Assembly: GCA_947177925.1 (NCBI GenBank)
Contig: CAMWWJ010000170.1
Coordinates: forward strand, 1 to 7,170
Source: an uncultured Lachnospiraceae bacterium
Lineage (GTDB): Bacteria; Bacillota; Clostridia; Lachnospirales; Lachnospiraceae
DNA: 7,170 bases
Direction: 5' to 3'
Part shown: positions 5,036 to 7,170 of the stretch, piece by piece
How the letters are laid out: every line of letters begins with the position of its first letter
Numbering within the stretch: the first letter of the stretch is position 1
Notes under the pieces: generated by a model
Database searches by the model: none
What the model was told of the DNA's origin: nothing
Seen by the model: only the letters and a program-made list of their open reading frames with translations
Translations under genes and position numbers: made by a program

Positions 5036-5407
5036 ATGATTACACTTTCTTATCAGAGCGGACAGCCCATTTACGAGCAAATCGTAGAGCAGATAAAATT
5101 TCATGTAATGAAAGAATATCTAAAGCCGGGCGATTTCATTCCTTCTGTGCGGAAAATGGCATTGGAGATCGGAGTTACTCCTAATACGGTAGCAAAGGCT
5201 TACCAGGAGCTTGAAAGACAGGGAGTGATTCAGACGATTCCTGGTAAGGGCACCTTTATTGCAGAAAAGACAGGATCACATATGGATAAGGTGCAGTTGG
5301 AAAAGATAGAAAATACTGTAAGGAGCCAGCTGGTGGAATTAAAGCTGTTGGGATATTCCAAGGAGGATACATTGAAGCTGGTGGGAAGGCTTTATGAAGG
5401 CTTGTAA
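5036..5407 (+). CDS. GntR-family (YtrA subfamily) transcriptional repressor
   Basis: Cytoplasmic DNA-binding protein of 123 residues, the usual size of the short YtrA subfamily. Residues 9-77 form the winged helix-turn-helix: QPIYEQIVEQIK at the start, the recognition region PSVRKMALEIGVTPNTVAKAY, then the wing QGVIQTIPGKGTFIA. The remaining 45 residues (QLEKIENTVRSQLVELKLLGYS and on) are two short helices for dimer formation; there is no large ligand-binding domain, as is normal for YtrA. AAAGGAG (5022-5028) lies seven bases before the ATG. It leads an ABC transporter operon, the classic YtrA arrangement, and probably binds the inverted repeat in its own promoter. Known relatives respond to cell-wall antibiotics or peptides; the inducer here is unknown. 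Confidence 0.93.
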   Translation: MITLSYQSGQPIYEQIVEQIKFHVMKEYLKPGDFIPSVRKMALEIGVTPNTVAKAYQELERQGVIQTIPGKGTFIAEKTGSHMDKVQLEKIENTVRSQLVELKLLGYSKEDTLKLVGRLYEGL

Positions 5408-5494
5408 AGCTGACAGAAAGAATCAGATTACCCAATAAGAGAAAATTTAATGAAATCATAAACAGGAATAGAAGCGCCAAAAGGAGGAATCGAC

Positions 5495-6373
5495 ATGTTG
5501 GAAATCAAAGGAGTCAACAAGAATTTTCATAAGAACAAAGTATTGGAAGATATAAATATACATATACAAAAAGGGGAAATCCATGGGCTGATCGGGGAAA
5601 ACAGTGCCGGAAAAACCACGCTCATAAAATGCATCATGGGCATATATAAAACGGATGGAGGAGAAATTTTGTTAGATGAAGCCCCTGTCTACGACAATCC
5701 CGTGGCAAAAGAAAAGCTGGGCTATGTGGCAGATGTAAATGAATATATCAGATGCTATAGCGTAAAAGGAATCGTAAAGCTGTTCAAGGACTTTTATGAC
5801 GACTTTTCCGTAGAACGGTTTTACATATTGAACCAGACCTTCAAGCTGGATGAAAAGAAGCTGATAAGCAATCTGTCAAAAGGACAAAAGATGCGCCTTG
5901 CCTTTATGTTGAGCCTTGCACAGAATCCGGATTATCTGATTTTAGATGAGCCTACCAGCGGGCTGGATGTAATCGGCAAAAAAGAGCTGTTTGACATATT
6001 GGTTTCTGAAGTGGAAGAAAAAAATATCGGGGTATTGATTTCTTCCCACAATCTGGAAGGCCTGGAACGGATCTGTGATACGGTAACCTTGTTAAAGAAA
6101 GGCCGGGTCATCATGCAGAATACCCTTGATGATGTGAAGAATACTTATACGAAATGGCAGACAGTATTTGAGAAGGGTCTCCCGAAAGAGATTAGAAACC
6201 ATCAACAGGTCATTGAAATCAACAGTGTAGGAAGCATTTATACTATCGTAACCAAACACGGTGAAAAAGATTTTGAAGCATATTTAAAGGGACAGGGTGC
6301 ATCCCTGGTAGAGGAAATTCCCATTTCTTTGGAAGAGTTGTTTGTTTATTCCAGTAAGGAGGGAGACGTATGA
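5495..6373 (+). CDS. ABC transporter ATP-binding protein (YtrB/BcrA-like)
   Basis: Cytoplasmic ATPase subunit of 292 residues that would power the membrane proteins encoded downstream. Motifs in order: Walker A GENSAGKT (34-41), signature NLSKGQKMRLA (126-136), Walker B YLILDEPTSGLD (147-158), and the switch histidine H185 in SSHN. Two changes are visible: S37 where most relatives have Gly in Walker A, and LSKGQ in place of LSGGQ. Neither removes an essential residue. The Q-loop position in GYVADVNEY (76-84) has no Gln. The C-terminal 80 residues are an accessory region typical of ABC-2 type exporters. AAGGAGG (5481-5487) lies seven bases before the ATG. It overlaps the next gene by four bases (ATGA). 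The substrate is unknown; drug or antimicrobial-peptide export or sensing is the best guess. Confidence 0.94.
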   Translation: MLEIKGVNKNFHKNKVLEDINIHIQKGEIHGLIGENSAGKTTLIKCIMGIYKTDGGEILLDEAPVYDNPVAKEKLGYVADVNEYIRCYSVKGIVKLFKDFYDDFSVERFYILNQTFKLDEKKLISNLSKGQKMRLAFMLSLAQNPDYLILDEPTSGLDVIGKKELFDILVSEVEEKNIGVLISSHNLEGLERICDTVTLLKKGRVIMQNTLDDVKNTYTKWQTVFEKGLPKEIRNHQQVIEINSVGSIYTIVTKHGEKDFEAYLKGQGASLVEEIPISLEELFVYSSKEGDV

Positions 6374-6894
6374 GATATTACAGGAAGCTGTGGAAGCATG
6401 AAAAGTATTTTTATATTCTTTTTATGATTGCATATATTTTTCTAACCATAGCAGTATGCAATGTATTGAAGCGTTATAAAGACTATTTATCTGCTTCACC
6501 ATATCCGTTATTTACACTTTATGTCCTTGCGCTGGAATTTTTAAAGAACTATAGCAAGAATAATGAACCTGCAAGAAATTTTATAAGGACGCTGCCTATC
6601 AAGCAAATGCATATGGTTACATTTCATAGTTTTTTTGGAATACTTGTTTTTCTGCCGTCTATGTTTGTCTATTTAGTGCGTGTCATGGATTTTGAACCTT
6701 TGCTGAAAAAAGAAATATTGCTTGCCATGATAGTTACAATTATGTTTTTTATTGTAGTGCAGGTTACAAAACTGATTTTAAAAAAGGAGTTTCTGGCATT
6801 AGCTGTGGCATTTTGTTTGTATCTTTGCGCAATAGGAAAAATGTGGAGCATCCTTGTAAATGTTTGGGACTATATATACTATGAGTTGTGGTAA
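6370..6894 (+). CDS. Membrane protein, probable ABC transporter permease subunit
   Basis: Polytopic membrane protein of 174 residues with about five hydrophobic segments (roughly 14-32, 46-60, 84-104, 115-136, 140-160) and a basic N-terminus, RYYRKLWKHEK. I do not recognise a specific family from its motifs. The four-base overlap with the ATPase gene strongly suggests translational coupling and a shared complex. It is shorter than typical ABC-2 permeases (about 230 residues or more), so it may be a half-size subunit that pairs with the next gene product. The start of that product looks similar (KLWK followed by an acidic residue and Lys), which hints that the two are related. No frameshift is visible. 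Confidence 0.72.
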   Translation: MRYYRKLWKHEKYFYILFMIAYIFLTIAVCNVLKRYKDYLSASPYPLFTLYVLALEFLKNYSKNNEPARNFIRTLPIKQMHMVTFHSFFGILVFLPSMFVYLVRVMDFEPLLKKEILLAMIVTIMFFIVVQVTKLILKKEFLALAVAFCLYLCAIGKMWSILVNVWDYIYYELW

Positions 6895-6934
6895 GGAAGA
6901 TTGATAATATTTTACCGGGAAAGAAGGGACAGAT

Positions 6935-7170
6935 ATGAAGAAATTTATAAAATTATGGAAAAAAGATAAACGTGTTTACCTTTGTGCTGTTTTCGTTTTG
7001 TCTCTATATGCATTGATTTATTTTGGAAATAGTGCACATCAGGAATATCAGTATATGAAAGAACTGGCAGAAGCACAAATAACAAATTATCATTTGATGG
7101 AAAATAAACTAGACGAATATATCGAAAAAGGAATTATTACGGAAAAGAATTTTTATGCAAGGTATACGGT
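6935..7170 (+). CDS. Membrane protein of the same operon, 3' end outside the window
   Basis: An open frame of 78 complete codons runs to the window edge with no stop. It starts MKKFIKLWKKDKRVYL, followed by one hydrophobic segment at about 16-31, then a charged region rich in Glu, Lys and Tyr (residues 36-75) that is probably outside the membrane. AAGGG (6924-6928) lies six bases before the ATG. The intergenic gap to the previous gene is 40 bases with no clear terminator, so it belongs to the same operon. A permease subunit or an accessory membrane protein of the transporter are the main options; too little is present to choose. Confidence 0.72.
   Translation, partial: MKKFIKLWKKDKRVYLCAVFVLSLYALIYFGNSAHQEYQYMKELAEAQITNYHLMENKLDEYIEKGIITEKNFYARYT

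Noticed and set aside
6890..6916. GGTAA/TTACC pairing between the two membrane genes as a terminator
   Set aside because: Only five pairs, a 17-base loop and no U-run; the genes read as one operon.
1..7170. CRISPR arrays, tRNA or rRNA genes, transposases
   Set aside because: No regularly spaced repeat-spacer series, cloverleaf or recombinase motif was seen; the only long repeat is the two-copy agrB duplication, which lacks terminal inverted repeats.

Overview
The window looks like chromosome from a low-GC, Gram-positive gut anaerobe of the Clostridia, most likely Lachnospiraceae. The clues are A/T-rich codon use, AGGAGG-type ribosome binding sites 6-11 bases ahead of most genes, sigma-A type promoters, U-run terminators, and an Agr-type quorum-sensing locus whose peptide resembles those of clostridia. 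Genus and species cannot be fixed from the sequence alone.

Layout, all on the + strand: (1) bases 1-110, a GC-richer, hairpin-forming intergenic element cut by the window edge; (2) a single-gene unit for UDP-glucose 4-epimerase (galE, 242-1258) with an extended -10 promoter and its own terminator; (3) an Agr-like locus, 1434-4804: a LytTR response regulator, a GHKL sensor kinase, a 210-base regulatory gap, a broken first copy of agrB, an intact agrB, and a 49-codon agrD-like pheromone gene missed at usual ORF size cut-offs, closed by a strong terminator at 4875-4919; (4) a GntR/YtrA-family repressor with a strong promoter and overlapping operator, followed by an ABC ATPase and two membrane-protein genes, the last cut by the window end.

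How it likely works: AgrB (a membrane cysteine peptidase) trims AgrD to a cyclic peptide. The predicted ring is Ser-Leu-Trp-His-Leu, closed as a lactone because the usual Cys is Ser. The kinase would sense it and phosphorylate the regulator, which probably binds two perfect 13-bp direct repeats (3482-3514) just upstream of a second promoter that drives agrBD. This would be a positive feedback loop with gene order A-C-(promoter)-B-D rather than the staphylococcal B-D-C-A. Between that promoter and agrB is a structured leader with a terminator-like hairpin.

The most striking feature is a perfect 385-bp tandem duplication (3628-4397) that copied the 3' half of the leader plus the first 108 codons of agrB. 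Because 385 is not a multiple of 3, the first agrB copy runs out of frame, while the second stays intact. The lack of any difference between the copies means the event is very recent, is kept identical by recombination, or is an assembly artefact.

The YtrA-ABC operon may be an envelope-stress or peptide-resistance transporter. A link to the Agr system is only suggested by adjacency.
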